Positions 48,750-59,152 of a stretch of 64,000 nucleotides of DNA are shown here, one piece after another; position 1 is the stretch's first letter; each line of letters opens with the position of its first letter. Source of the stretch: Whitmania pigra (Eukaryota; Annelida; Clitellata; Hirudinida; Haemopidae); assembly GCA_021613335.1 (NCBI GenBank), contig JAJTWR010000308.1:2834001-2898000 (forward strand). The letters run 5' to 3'. The notes under the pieces are model-generated. The model worked only from the letters and a program-made list of their open reading frames with translations, had not been told where the DNA came from and searched no databases. The position numbers were made by a program, and so were the translations under genes.

Positions 48750-51700
48750 ATGTTCTACGCTCATTTTGTGTTAAGCAAAAAAGGACCACTAGCTAAAATA
48801 TGGCTAGCTGCTCATTGGGATAAGAAGTTGACAAAAGCGCATGTTTTTGAGACGAATATTGAAGGAAGTGTTGAAGCAATAATTCAACCAAAGGTAGGGT
48901 TTAAATCATAACATTTCATATTCTTTCAACTTTTTCGTCCAAATCATACCCTCAAATATTAGAAATATTAATAAAGAATATATAGAAATAAAAGTAAAAT
49001 CGAATTAATCATTGATTGCATTTTTGATATACTTGTACGTCAACTAAAACTGAGCACAGAAAATCTGAAATTAATCAAATTATATAAAGTAAAATGATTG
49101 CTAAATTTTTATTTATGGTTTCTCATAAATACGCAGCAGCAGTTTGCTTGTTAATAAGGTAGGGATTTGTACTATAATTTTAAAAGGTTTCTAAAATACT
49201 TGATTTAAGGGCTAAGTTAAAAATTGTTATTAGAATTTGTAACACTTTCCTTAATCTTCAGGGACACATGGTTTCTGCAATAAATATATTAGCTAGGAAT
49301 GAGTTTGGCCTAACAAATGTTTATCAAAAATTCAATGTTAACACCTTTTAAAACCAACCCTTTCTAAAATTATTTTTTTCTTCTTCATATACTAAAGCTG
49401 TAAAATAGTAAAAGAAATAAACTTACATAAGAACTGCGTAATGTTTGTTTTATGTCATATTTTTCTATTGAAACATTGACAATTCAATATTTTTTAAATC
49501 TGGTGCAATGTCATCTATGACGATGATCTGTATGCATTGATGAGCTACATTTCACGTTTGTATGGAAATATTGAGTTAAATACATTATAAAAGGGTAACT
49601 ATGTTGATAACTTTAAAATATTAGTTAACAAATTTTAGGCTAAATTGGCTCTAAGAACCTCAGGTCATCTCTTACTGGGTGTCGTGAGAATTTACTCAAG
49701 AAAAGCAAAATATTTATTGGCTGACTGCAATGAAGCCTTTGTCAAGATCAAGATGGCTTTCAGGCCTGGCATGGTTGACCTTCCAGAGGAGAACAGGGAA
49801 GCTGCACTTTCAGCAATCACTTTGCCAGAAGCATTTCACGAGTTCGATACGGCCATGGCTGATTTAAGGTTACAAAATGATACGACAATACAAAACTTCA
49901 ATATTTTTTGCAACCCCTATAATATTCGGATATAAAATTAATATATTTTCATAATTCATTTCAGATCTTTTATGCTTGCAAGAATGTTTTCTATAACTAT
50001 AACTAGAATTAATAAATTTGCTTTTTTTTACATTTTCAAAAGTCTGATTTTTTTAGTAATCATGGTCATGTTAAACATATTATTCTCAATTGATAAGAAA
50101 TTTATCTTAAACTTAATCAGTCAAATTGATTTGTTTTAATTGAATGTTCACTTAAATTGGAGCAAAGCCTGAATGATAAATCTGTAAACAAATTAGTAAC
50201 AATTTAAATGAGGTGGAACTAAAATGATTGGAATTAAAATTTGATTTAAATGTTTTAGTGAACTCGAGGTTCAGACACAGTTTGCAGTAAATCAAAGTCG
50301 CCCAGAGGAGATAACCATGAGGGAAGATCTTGGCAGCATCACTCTCATTGGGGATGATGGCTTTGGTTAGTCAGTTTTCTGACTTTTTCAACGTTGTTAT
50401 TAGTTACAATGTTTTATTATTGGTGCTTGTGGGTGTGCAGCGAGTTGTATTTTATGTAAATGTACTTCACAAGCAGAGCATCAGAGGTGCTTCTTACTAA
50501 TCATTAATCAATTATGATTGTACTGAATACATTACAGGAAAGCAACCTGCACGGTCAACCTGCATTAAGTTTATTAATAAATTGTATAATCGTAATGGTA
50601 TTGATATAAATAATAATTGGTTTTAATGGTGCAGCATGTGCATTCAACATTTATAGATTTCTATTTCTCATATTGTCATGGGAAAAATATTGTAATACTT
50701 CTTGCTTAAGTTTGGGACTACCACTGTTGTCACTTTATAGGAGACATGGGCTTTGACTCAGGCCTCTTGGATGATTCACAACTGGAGGAGACCCTGTTTG
50801 CCAGAGAACCTGCTGATTTTGCAACCCTAGCCATGATGGCCATGAAGGAGAAGGATGCAGAGAAAGATGATGAAACCAAGGATGATGGTGCGGCGGAGGA
50901 AAGCGTTTATGGTTGTTGTTTTTTTTGTGAATCTTTGATAAAGATTTAAAGTTTTTTGTTCATTTGGCTCTTAATTTACAGTGATTTATTGTTTATCTTT
51001 TTATTATGCTAATTTCTTTTTCATTTACTTACTGCTTCACATAGTTAGCAGAGTTTGTTTGAAAATATTATTAGAAAAATGTTTTGGTTCTCTGAAACTT
51101 GGTTACAATAATAAACATCATTTTTAAAGAGGGCCCTGCAGGAGCTGATGATGATGATTATGACTCTAACGACGGTGGACATTTCTCACCTGTTGGCGAA
51201 ACAGAATTGTTTGGTGAGTTGACTTTCTTCAACCTTAACCAATATTTCGCCTATGGCCTATGATAATGATGATGGTGATGATAACGATGATTGTCATCTT
51301 AGCCGATCCTGTCAGCAGGGATGGAGACCATGAGATAGGGGGATTGTTTGAAGATCCGGTGACCCACGAAGATGCACCATTGATTGGTCAATCTGACAAG
51401 CAGTTAGAGCCAGTGCAGCCTGGTAATTTGGATGGAAGATTTCTTGTACTTTCATCTTGAGATTAATGTCTTGCATTTTCTTCGTAGCACCTTTTTTATC
51501 TCCGACACGGGAGCAGCCGGAGCAGTTGCAACAATTGGAAAATCCACCTTTTACCACTGATCCATTAATGCCTCAGCTGGATAAGGAGGCTCCCATTGTT
51601 GGCCAATCATCTTTAACTCAGCCTCCAGCAACTGAATCAGAAACTTTCACATTGAAACCGATCGACATAATGGTTGCAGGTCGGAGATTGACACTTGCTT

Positions 51701-53327
51701 ATTATTGCCCGTACGTGTGCATTCTGTCTAACGAACGCTTCTCATAACAACTGACTGTTTCTAAAGGTCCAGAGAGGAAGTACAGGAAGAAGCGGAAACT
51801 GATCGTGGATGAGCAGAAAGCCATAGCAAGCGAAACCATGAAGCTCCAGCTGTCCGACACTTCGGACATCGTCACGACCCTCGACCTGGCTCCGCCCACC
51901 AAAAAACTCATGCACTGGAAAGAAACTGGTGGTGTTGATAAACTCACTATAATGCCTGGAAGACCCTTGGTATCTAAGAAGCTTTTCAAGGTGATGTGTT
52001 CCGAACGAATTTACTTCTAATGTACTACGGAAAGAAGTTTTCAAAATTACCTTGAGGAAATGCAGTTAGATTTTTAATTCACCAAACTAATGTTTATGTT
52101 AATGCTTATTTCACAGCTTTTCTCATCAAGTCTGGTAGCAAAACAAATTTGCGAAAAGACTGCGTTAGACACGTCTTTAAAAGATTCTGTGTTGGACAAA
52201 AAAGGCATTCAAACCGAGGAGAAAAGATCTGAAGAGATGGAAGTCAGAAATACTGTTGGGGCTGGTGAGGAAATGCTTACATTTTCAAACTATATGTACC
52301 ACCTTTATTTCTTATTGGCTCTGGAAAAGTAGATTTAATCCATTCTCTTAATCTTTCCAAAATGCATAAGTTGTATTTGTGCTTATGGATTCCTTAGGAA
52401 TTGATGTACTAGAATGTGAGAAAGGTATTAATTTCTAAATCTTCATTTTAAGTTCATTGTACTTTTTCTAAATTTTACTTATCGTGGAAACGATGAAAAC
52501 CAATATCCGACGAGCAGATGGCATGCCGCGCCTGGTGTTTGCAGTGAAGAAGCACTCTGTACCCTCGACGCCCGTCCACGAACCTTTCCAGCAATCCTCG
52601 TTCAAAGTTCCCCCCTCGCCGTCGGTTCAGGATCCGCTTCACAAGAACTCGATCGACAGTTTCTCAGTGAATCTCGACGCCACGCGAACGACATTCGAAG
52701 AAGTTGAACCCAGAGACACGTCGCTCGACGATTCCACCGAAGGTAACGACGTCCACGCTTCACCGTTGCTTCCATCTCTAGAGACGAGCAAGGACCGACT
52801 GCAGCCCTACGACATCAACAACGATGATTACGACGACGACGCCTGCGCTTATAACGATGCCAACTTCGATGCCGACGACGACGGAAACGAGATGGAAGTC
52901 GATCCGCAGGAACGGAACGACGAGGAGGAAGAAAAGCAGGATGAAGAAGAGGATGCTTACGACGATCCAACTACCGGAGTAAATTTACATGTTTTATTAA
53001 TCACTTTGTTGATTTATTAATTAATTTGGTTTCCGAATGCTAATTTATTTCTCAACGCAGGATAACGAAGAATTGACAGAAGAGGCAGAGGAGAGTAGGT
53101 GGAACAAGAAGTCCCAACAGATGATGCACACCTTTAACAGGTTGCTTATGAAGAAAGATCAAGTGAGCTTAAAAGAAATCCTCTCGAGATGCAACAGAAA
53201 GCAGGTTGCATCGAAGTTTTATTCTCTCCTGGTTCTCAAAAAAACACAAATGGTCAACGTCCATCAGGACAAGCCCTACTCTGACATAATCATCACCAGG
53301 GGACCTCAATTCGCTTCAATGGGGTGA
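48750..53327 (+). CDS. RAD21: RAD21/SCC1 cohesin kleisin subunit, 12 exons
   Basis: RAD21 closes the SMC1-SMC3 ring of cohesin and is cleaved by separase at anaphase. My exons are 48,750-48,893; 49,639-49,868; 50,259-50,365; 50,741-50,911; 51,130-51,213; 51,303-51,422; 51,488-51,679; 51,767-51,990; 52,117-52,264; 52,398-52,424; 52,518-52,978; 53,061-53,327. They sum to 2,175 nt, in frame, 724 residues. The N terminus is [20 protein letters not shown], the SMC3-binding helix; [18 protein letters not shown] completes the domain. The central region has [20 protein letters not shown], a RAD21 signature. The C-terminal winged helix ends [11 protein letters not shown]. Longer than vertebrate RAD21 (about 630 residues), mainly in the acidic linker. 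The 52,518 acceptor is purine-rich and least certain. Confidence 0.95.
50455..50575 (-). mobile_element. SINE fragment in a RAD21 intron
   Basis: Shares AGCATCAGAGGTGCTTCT (plus-strand orientation) with the SINE at 40.5 kb and, at its other end, GCAGGTTG-like sequence. The internal pol III boxes are not recognisable. Same family, older or truncated copy. Confidence 0.55.
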
Positions 53328-54062
53328 TTACATTCTGTTATCTCAATTCAGTTTTGAGGGCTTCTCTAGTGACTGCAGCCTTGCCTAAAGTTGGCTCGTC
53401 GTGACTGATTTCTTGCGATCGGATTCGACCGGTCGTCGAAGTACATCGTCGTCGGAATGCTTCGTTCGGCCGGTGTAAATAGGAGCGAATGTAAATACTT
53501 CGTTTAAAAACTTATTTTCTCAGTCTTTGGTTGAATGCATGTGAATGACGTTCTAGAGCTGACGACACTTGATCTGTGGCTCTTGTCAGACATTTTGATT
53601 TTTAATTTTCAATCATGCAATCATTCGCTTGTCCATCTATTTATTCGATTGCACTCAGTAATTGTTTGTTCACCCTTGTCCAATATTTTTATAAATTTTC
53701 AAAATGGCAGCATTTGCCTGTACGAAGTTTTGTTGTATTTATGTAAATTCGATTCATCATATTTGGCCATCTCGTGGTCGAGTTGGGGCTGCTAGTCTTG
53801 CTTGTTAGATGTGTGAGAGTTCCCACTCTATGAAATGTGGCCTACATTATGCAGGAAATTGTTTTGCTTGATGTTAAATTCATGTCTTGTTAATGTAATT
53901 CTCATCATGTTTTATATGATGACATTGTGAGTTTAGTTTGGATTTATAACTTATACATACAGTGACTAACCATCTTGTGTTTACCTTTTCTTTTTACGCA
54001 TATTCAAAAGTTGCACTGGAAATCTAAAAATGGTTGACAATAAAACCACAGAATAAAGTCAC
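53328..54062 (+). terminator. RAD21: RAD21 3' UTR with tandem polyadenylation signals
   Basis: Non-coding sequence after the TGA at 53,325-53,327 leads to AATAAA at 54,039-54,044 and again at 54,052-54,057. The orphan gene on the opposite strand stops only about 40 bases further on, so the 3' ends converge and may overlap. Confidence 0.75.
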
Positions 54063-54099
54063 AAATTATCCAGAAAGAAGTTTTACATTATCAGCAAGC

Positions 54100-55488
54100 T
54101 CAAATGAAAGTCTCGTTGGCTCTGGGCAGAGCTACAAAGTACGAGAAGCTTGGCACTTGCACCGTGCAAGGTCCTGTGCACCTGATGGACTTTGGCAGGA
54201 AGATGTCCCTGACTGTGGTGGGAGATGTTCCGTCCAAAAAGCTCTCGTCGTTGCAGAAAGAAGGTCGAGGAATGAAACGCGGGTTCGATGTTCTTTCCGA
54301 GTGAAATGATGCCGATGAAATGAGCACTTTGGCGCAGAGACCGTCTCTGTGACCCTGTTCGAATGGGTTGTCGAATTCTAGTATTGCGTTCCAAACCGCG
54401 AACGATCTCTTTCTAGTGCTGCACTCCCACAAAATTTGGAAGTGGTAGCTCCACCAAGGTTGGCAAAATCCTTTCCTGTTGTACAACTTGTCGGGGAAGG
54501 GTACTTCGTGAACGTAGTGGCAGATGTTTTGCACGCCGAGCTGAAGCGACGGAACAATTACGGTCATCAGTTTCCAGCCGTTGTTGAAGTCATCCTTGTG
54601 CACGTCCAGTACGACTGGATTGGGAATAATGAACAAAATCAGATTAAAATTCTGCAGATTTTCCTCGGAAACTCTGAAATTGTAGCTGAATGAAGTGTCG
54701 ATCCAGAAATGATGATCGTTCGATAAAGTTGGATGGCGGTTTGCCAAAGTGACGTCATGATATTCATGATGTTTCCCTCTTTTAATGGATGGAGTGACTT
54801 CTATCGATGGAGGAGAATGTGAAACTTCAATTTCAACTCTCGGAATAAAAGGAGTTTCAACGGCGAAATTGCAGATGACGAACTTCCTTGCGAGAACTTT
54901 GAAATTGTTCTCGTAGAGCAATATCTCACCAGATATTTTTATCCAGTTCATAGGCTGCGTAAGCCAATGCAGCCTTTTGTCATGCGACATGACGATGACA
55001 AACTCCCAATAACTTCCTCTGCTTTTATAAAAGTTCGAGTCCGACTGATGGTTCAGCTGGGAGCCGAATTTCTTCTTAGGGAGATCACATGCCTTCTTGT
55101 CGGAACCTGGGGGTTTTGACAAATCTACCTTTTTTACTGAAGTCTTCTCTAAAATCTCTTGATCCTCGTCCTGGCTTTGGCGTTCATGGGGAACATCACG
55201 TGGTAACGGAGAAAAATCGTCGACAATTTTGGGTTCCGCAAAATCATTCCTCGCAGTTGTTTTTGTGCTGAGCTTGTTGAGTTTGTCGTAGTTTGAAGCA
55301 CTCTTTTTTAGTTTCTCTAGAGAGAAATTTTTCTCAGCGTTTGCAAATTTTTTCAAATAATCAAGCATGGTTTCATTCTGCAGTCTGACATTTGATTCGC
55401 AGCTTCTTGTCCTGCATTTTCTTTTTCCTTTGTTTACTGGCGTCAGGAATTCACGTGGTTTATGGCACTTAGAAACCTCCTTCTCCAA
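54100..55488 (-). CDS. Orphan 462-residue protein, single open frame
   Basis: An uninterrupted frame of 462 codons in a genome where most exons are under 300 bp. I do not recognise the family. The first 120 residues are Lys/Arg/Ser-rich and look disordered (KGKRKCRTRSC, LEKLKKSASNYDKLNKL). Residues about 155-460 are hydrophobic-aromatic with beta-type alternation (SYWEFVIVMSHDKRLHWL, HHFWIDTSFSYNFRV, WWSYHFQILWECSTRK) and end PKSIRCTGPCTVQVPSFSYF. There is no signal peptide or membrane helix. Composition and codon use look like real coding sequence and the antisense frames are short. The start could be further upstream in an unseen exon. It is tail-to-tail with RAD21. Confidence 0.7.
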   Translation of the reverse strand: MEKEVSKCHKPREFLTPVNKGKRKCRTRSCESNVRLQNETMLDYLKKFANAEKNFSLEKLKKSASNYDKLNKLSTKTTARNDFAEPKIVDDFSPLPRDVPHERQSQDEDQEILEKTSVKKVDLSKPPGSDKKACDLPKKKFGSQLNHQSDSNFYKSRGSYWEFVIVMSHDKRLHWLTQPMNWIKISGEILLYENNFKVLARKFVICNFAVETPFIPRVEIEVSHSPPSIEVTPSIKRGKHHEYHDVTLANRHPTLSNDHHFWIDTSFSYNFRVSEENLQNFNLILFIIPNPVVLDVHKDDFNNGWKLMTVIVPSLQLGVQNICHYVHEVPFPDKLYNRKGFCQPWWSYHFQILWECSTRKRSFAVWNAILEFDNPFEQGHRDGLCAKVLISSASFHSERTSNPRFIPRPSFCNDESFLDGTSPTTVRDIFLPKSIRCTGPCTVQVPSFSYFVALPRANETFI

Positions 55489-56705
55489 TGTTTTATCGCC
55501 ATGAAACTGAATAGAATCTACTCGTCGGAGGTCGGTCTTTTGTTCCGCTTAAATATTATTTATTATTTAATAAATTAATTAATTAACCGGGAGGCGAAAG
55601 ATATTCGACATTTGCAACTAAAACGAAATGAAACGGTTGCATGCAATTTGTACGGTTTAAGAAATACCTGTTATTGGAAATGGAAAGATAACGTGGAGCG
55701 TAATATACTCACCCATATAAATGGCCCTGTTGGAGGTCTTTCACAAAGCAGGAATCAAATAACAACACTCTCCGCCAATTTCAAAAAGCCTGCCAGAAAC
55801 GAAACGGTTGAACAAACTCGACAGAAGGAACCTCCTCGCAACTCGCAACCATCCCTCAACACGTTTTCAGAAGGCCTCGTGGTGTCAACAATTAATTTTA
55901 AATTTGAAAATTCGTGTTTTTTTTTTTTGTTATAAATAATTGAAATACATCTTTGAAATTGTTGTTTTCCACAATAACATGAGGTGACAAATTATCACAA
56001 AATTGAGTCACTAAATGATAAATGTTTTCGCATGTTCCATTTCAGGCATGCTTCCTACCTTTGATACTTTTAAAGATAATATTATTAATAATTTCAAGGA
56101 CTTCAAAACATAATCATCCAACAGACAAAATCCCCGACGCGTTTAAGGTTATTATAATTATTATCTTAAGATTATTTACTATGTTGAACCAAGCATTTAA
56201 AAACTAAGTTTAGTTGCAAAAAACCACAATAAATTTTAACGAGTATGTCTTGTTAGCAGGTTGTTGACGAATTTGAAATAGATTCAACGGTCCACGTAGA
56301 TTTTGTTCAAGAAAGCACATCAACCATTTAAGCACATTAACAGATTCATTTAGATTTCTAAATTTTATTCGTTCAGGATTTAACAATTATTTACATATAA
56401 TCGAATAAAGTCAGAATTGTTGAAAATTATAATAATATTACAATTATTAATTTATAATACTATTATCATTATGAATTTTTATAAAAACTTCGTAAGCTTG
56501 AGTTAAACTCGAAATAAAAATTCTAAATGCAAAGAACGAATTGAAGACATTTCCAAGCAAGAAGTTAATGTGAAATAATAATAATCCAATCAATCAAAAG
56601 AACAAATTAACATTTGTTTAATAAATTTGTGTCGTTAATATTTGTTTAATAAATGTGTGTCGATAATATTGATATTACTATTTTTAAACTATCTTCAAGC
56701 CGGCG

Positions 56706-56786
56706 TCTTCGTCGTCGTCATCATCATCATCAATATTGTTATTATTGCTATTAAACAACAACATCATCATCATCATCATCATCAGC
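56706..56786. repeat. (CAT)n-type microsatellite, two blocks
   Basis: CGTCGTCATCATCATCATC followed by a degenerate stretch and a second ATC run. It accounts for poly-Met and poly-His frames on the two strands. Confidence 0.9.
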
Positions 56787-57176
56787 GTGGTCCACCACAG
56801 TCCAAAAAAGACTGCCCTTCCACGTTTGCCTTGTTTCTCTTTCAATTCATTTTTTGACTCCGCTTTAGGCGCCAAAGTTGCAGAGAGAGTGGATTTTCCG
56901 CACGAACAAGCAAATGAATGGCTGATGCATCTCAAGGGAGATGGTCGCTTAAAAGATTCGGAAACCAGGTGGAGCCAACATCATCACTCCAATTATGTCC
57001 TCATCTTCTTTTCCACCTTTCGACCGCAATGAAGAAATAATTCAGCAGGCCGTTTCCACACATGAAAGTTGCATTTTTCGCCACCGAATGATGACCGGAA
57101 GAGCTGATTATGGCAGTTATTTTCCATCTTCTGAGAGAGGTTTTTGTTTGTTTGTTCTATAAAGAAGAGAACATGT

Positions 57177-57292
57177 ACAACGTATGTACTTAGTATAACG
57201 TATTTACAACGTATGTACTTAGTATAACGTATGTACAACGTATGTACTTAGTATAACGTATGTACAACATAGGTACTTAGTATAACGTATGT
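57177..57292. repeat. 29-bp tandem repeat, four copies
   Basis: Units start at 57,177, 57,206, 57,235 and 57,264, each close to ACAACGTATGTACTTAGTAT followed by AACGTATGT. The units differ by only one or two bases, so the array is recent. Confidence 0.95.
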
Positions 57293-57555
57293 ACATTGGA
57301 CGTTGCACATTCCGTTTTGGACATCGACGGTGTTTAGGAAATTTCAGAAGAAAATAACAACGTGGAGTGGGCGGAATATTTCTCAAGTTCAGCGTGGAAT
57401 TTCTAACAACGGTGTTCTCTTCTCCGATCGGGTCTATAATTTGTACATCGCTGTTACACAACTCAACACGTGCATTTTCGTGACAAAACGTTTCTTTGAA
57501 GTTAGAAGCACCATTAAGTTAAATATTTACGTATTTAAATCACGGTTTTAAACTG

Positions 57556-57604
57556 TTTATTGAACTAACATTGAACATTATTAGTGATAATATTCATTTT
57601 TATT
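57556..57604 (-). terminator. SIX4/5 polyadenylation signals
   Basis: On the minus strand AATAAA occurs at 57,599-57,604 and 57,556-57,561, about 115 and 160 bases past the SIX stop codon. Confidence 0.6.
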
Positions 57605-57716
57605 TTCCAGATAAAGTCAATGTACCAGTGAATATCAATGCAATAAACCACAAATACGATATCTTCCATAGTTGAATAATGTGTTATTTGCAAGTCATTT
57701 CTAAGACCTGAGCATT

Positions 57717-59152
57717 TCACCTGTCATGCATGATATCTAGAAGAGATTGATTGGAAAAGTGATACGATAGGTGTGTATCAAATTGAGGGACATTGCAATT
57801 TGAATGCTGTTGCATCTCACAACAAACGTTTTGCTCAACGAGGGAATCTTGTGACGAAAAACTCTGCTGCTGAGACAAGTTAGCGCTTTCATGCTTCATT
57901 TGGATCCCTTGTGACGTCTTATCTCTCTGACGACGGTTTTTAAACCAGTTACTCACCTGTACATAAGAAGTGACGTCAAATCAACCTGTCAAGGACTTTG
58001 ACGCATACAAAGTGATACAAAATTACAAAACGTTATGCCGACCACAAGTTAAGTATTTACTTTATTCTTATTTAATGTAACAAACCGCAATGATTTACAC
58101 AAGATTATAATGAAATAATTGGTTTGTTAACAAGGACAAATTCCCAAGATACAAAGCAAAGTCGTATTAGTTTCAAGGTAGCCACACATCAAAGAATTTA
58201 AAAAAGATATTTTCCTTAGTATTATCTCACTACGTAATAAATATTTAATACGTATTTATAATTAGTGGATTAACAATAATTATTCATAGAATGTCATAAA
58301 TAGCCATATTTTATTTGAAAGTTTATTGAATGTACAAAAATACATCAATTCAAAAGAATTTAGAAGTGAATATATGCACCCTTAAAAATAACAACATTAT
58401 GTCGGAATGCAAAGAATATTATAACATTAGACCAATAATATTAAATTATGGATACATTAAGGAATGAGAACAAATCATTTATGATTTTACGTCACCTGGG
58501 TTAAAGTCAGTCCAGTCTTTTTGGTCAGCAATTTCTTTTCCTCCAAACTAGGATATCTGTTGTGCTTGAAGCTCACCTTTAAAGCATGTCTCGATTTTTC
58601 TTTGAAGCAATAAATCGTCTCCTCACCATCCCAAATAGTTTTTGGCAGCGGATACTTTTTCCTAAGGCGGTATTTGTCCACCGCTCCCAGAGGTCTCCCG
58701 CGAATTCTCTGAGCTTCGGCGTAGTGGGCCTGGTACCAAAGGTTCTGCAACTGTGTGTGACTAGAGTGATGAAAACTTCGACTCGTCAGGATCTCAAAAA
58801 GGACTCTGTATTGGTGCTGATAGAATGCTAGAGAAGCTCGAGCTTTCAAAACCTCTTCGCTGACACCAAGCGTGTCATTGGCATTAAAATATTTTTTTAA
58901 AAAGTCATCCAACATCAAGAAGTCTTCCTTCTGCCTCAGAGCAGAACAAATGCAGTCGATTTGTTCGCTCGTAAAACTAAGGACCGCTTCGCAACTCCCA
59001 GAGAACCATCGTGGATTGCTGAGGTCTCCATCGACGGGACTCTTTGGCAAGGAATCGAGAACTTCGTCCTGATCTTTGGCATGAAGTAGAGAAGACGAAG
59101 AAGTGACTGAACATATTTTTCCTCTCGTTGCTGTGGATTCGCTTCCGAACAT
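57717..59152 (-). CDS. SIX4/5: SIX4/5-class homeobox transcription factor, two exons
   Basis: Exon 1 is 59,152-58,496 (219 codons, donor CAG/GTGACG); exon 2 is 57,956-57,717 (79 codons plus stop, acceptor ACAG/GTGAGT). Total 298 residues. Residues about 58-175 form the SIX domain (VLSFTSEQIDCICSALRQ to YHAEAQRIRGRPLGAVDKYR in outline), and the homeodomain follows (LPKTIWDGEETIYCFKEKSR ... VSNWFKNRRQRDK). Tyr/Val-type EET-x-YCFKEKSR-x-ALK and SLTQ-like TLTQVSNWF place it with SIX4/5 rather than SIX1/2 (ETSYCFKEKSRGVL) or SIX3/6. The intron splits the homeodomain recognition helix between Gln and Val. Vertebrate SIX4 is more than twice as long because of a C-terminal activation domain absent here. 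Start chosen as the first Met of the open frame. Confidence 0.9.

Larger units (their letters stand above)
55489..57555. other. Intergenic region between the orphan gene and SIX4/5
   Basis: No confident gene. It holds AT-rich sequence, a (CAT)n microsatellite (about 56,711-56,784), a short GC-richer stretch at 56,800-57,060 readable in both directions but with no known domain, and a 29-bp tandem repeat (57,177-57,292). The 107-codon plus frame at 55,612-55,935 has no recognisable feature. Confidence 0.6.

Noticed and set aside
54034..54693. Plus-strand frames of 66-91 codons over the orphan gene
   Set aside because: They are antisense shadows of the long minus-strand frame and lack any feature of their own.
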